From NCBI GenBank assembly GCA_015711775.1, contig JACVJB010000077.1:1-5789 (forward strand): a DNA stretch of 5,789 bases, written 5' to 3'. The position numbers and the translations under genes are program-made. This document shows, in pieces, positions 5,789 through 5,789 of the stretch (position 1 is its first letter; every line of letters starts with the position of its first letter). Source of the stretch: Actinomycetota bacterium (lineage in GTDB: Bacteria > Actinomycetota > Humimicrobiia > Humimicrobiales > Humimicrobiaceae). The notes below the pieces were generated by a model. It was not told the DNA's origin, ran no database searches, and saw only the letters and a list, made by a program, of their open reading frames with translations.

Positions 5789-5789
5789 T

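Overview
This is an AT-rich bacterial segment in which every supported gene lies on the minus strand. In transcription order (right to left) it holds a LacI-type regulator, a divergent L-fucose/L-arabinose-isomerase-like protein, a neutral-ceramidase-like hydrolase, L-rhamnose isomerase (rhaA) and a CAU-anticodon tRNA. The gaps between the genes are short (29, 41 and 32 bp), so regulator, isomerase-like gene, hydrolase and rhaA look like one operon. Shine-Dalgarno sites precede two of the genes, and the base composition and regulator type would suit a fermentative low-GC bacterium such as a clostridial relative. That placement is tentative and could equally fit another AT-rich anaerobic lineage.

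Functionally, rhaA is the one secure anchor. It converts L-rhamnose to L-rhamnulose, and its length and metal-ligand numbering match the E. coli enzyme. The isomerase-like protein belongs to the FucI/AraA fold group, but its metal-site residues look altered, so its substrate is unknown. The ceramidase-like protein has no signal peptide and sits between the two isomerase genes, so it probably hydrolyses something other than ceramide inside the cell. The simplest reading is a small deoxysugar or glycoconjugate utilisation operon under a LacI-type regulator. No rhamnulose kinase, rhamnulose-1-phosphate aldolase, transporter or glycosidase is present in the window.

The most striking structure is at the right end. 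The regulator reading frame continues without interruption into roughly 370 bp encoding an internal piece of a tRNA nucleotidyltransferase (CCA-adding/poly(A) polymerase family). The join falls where both families can carry a similar 'LKDI' segment, and GC content moves from about 33% to about 53% there. This is either a genuine in-frame gene fusion or, more probably, a chimeric join (assembly, amplification or recombination) at a microhomology. The rightmost GTG is almost certainly an internal valine codon, so the gene is cut by the window edge.

The left end (1-46) contains nothing I recognise. Positions 124-247, between the tRNA and rhaA, hold a possible tRNA promoter, a 9-bp direct repeat and a 22-bp near-palindrome. 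No stretch over 300 bp lacks a gene.
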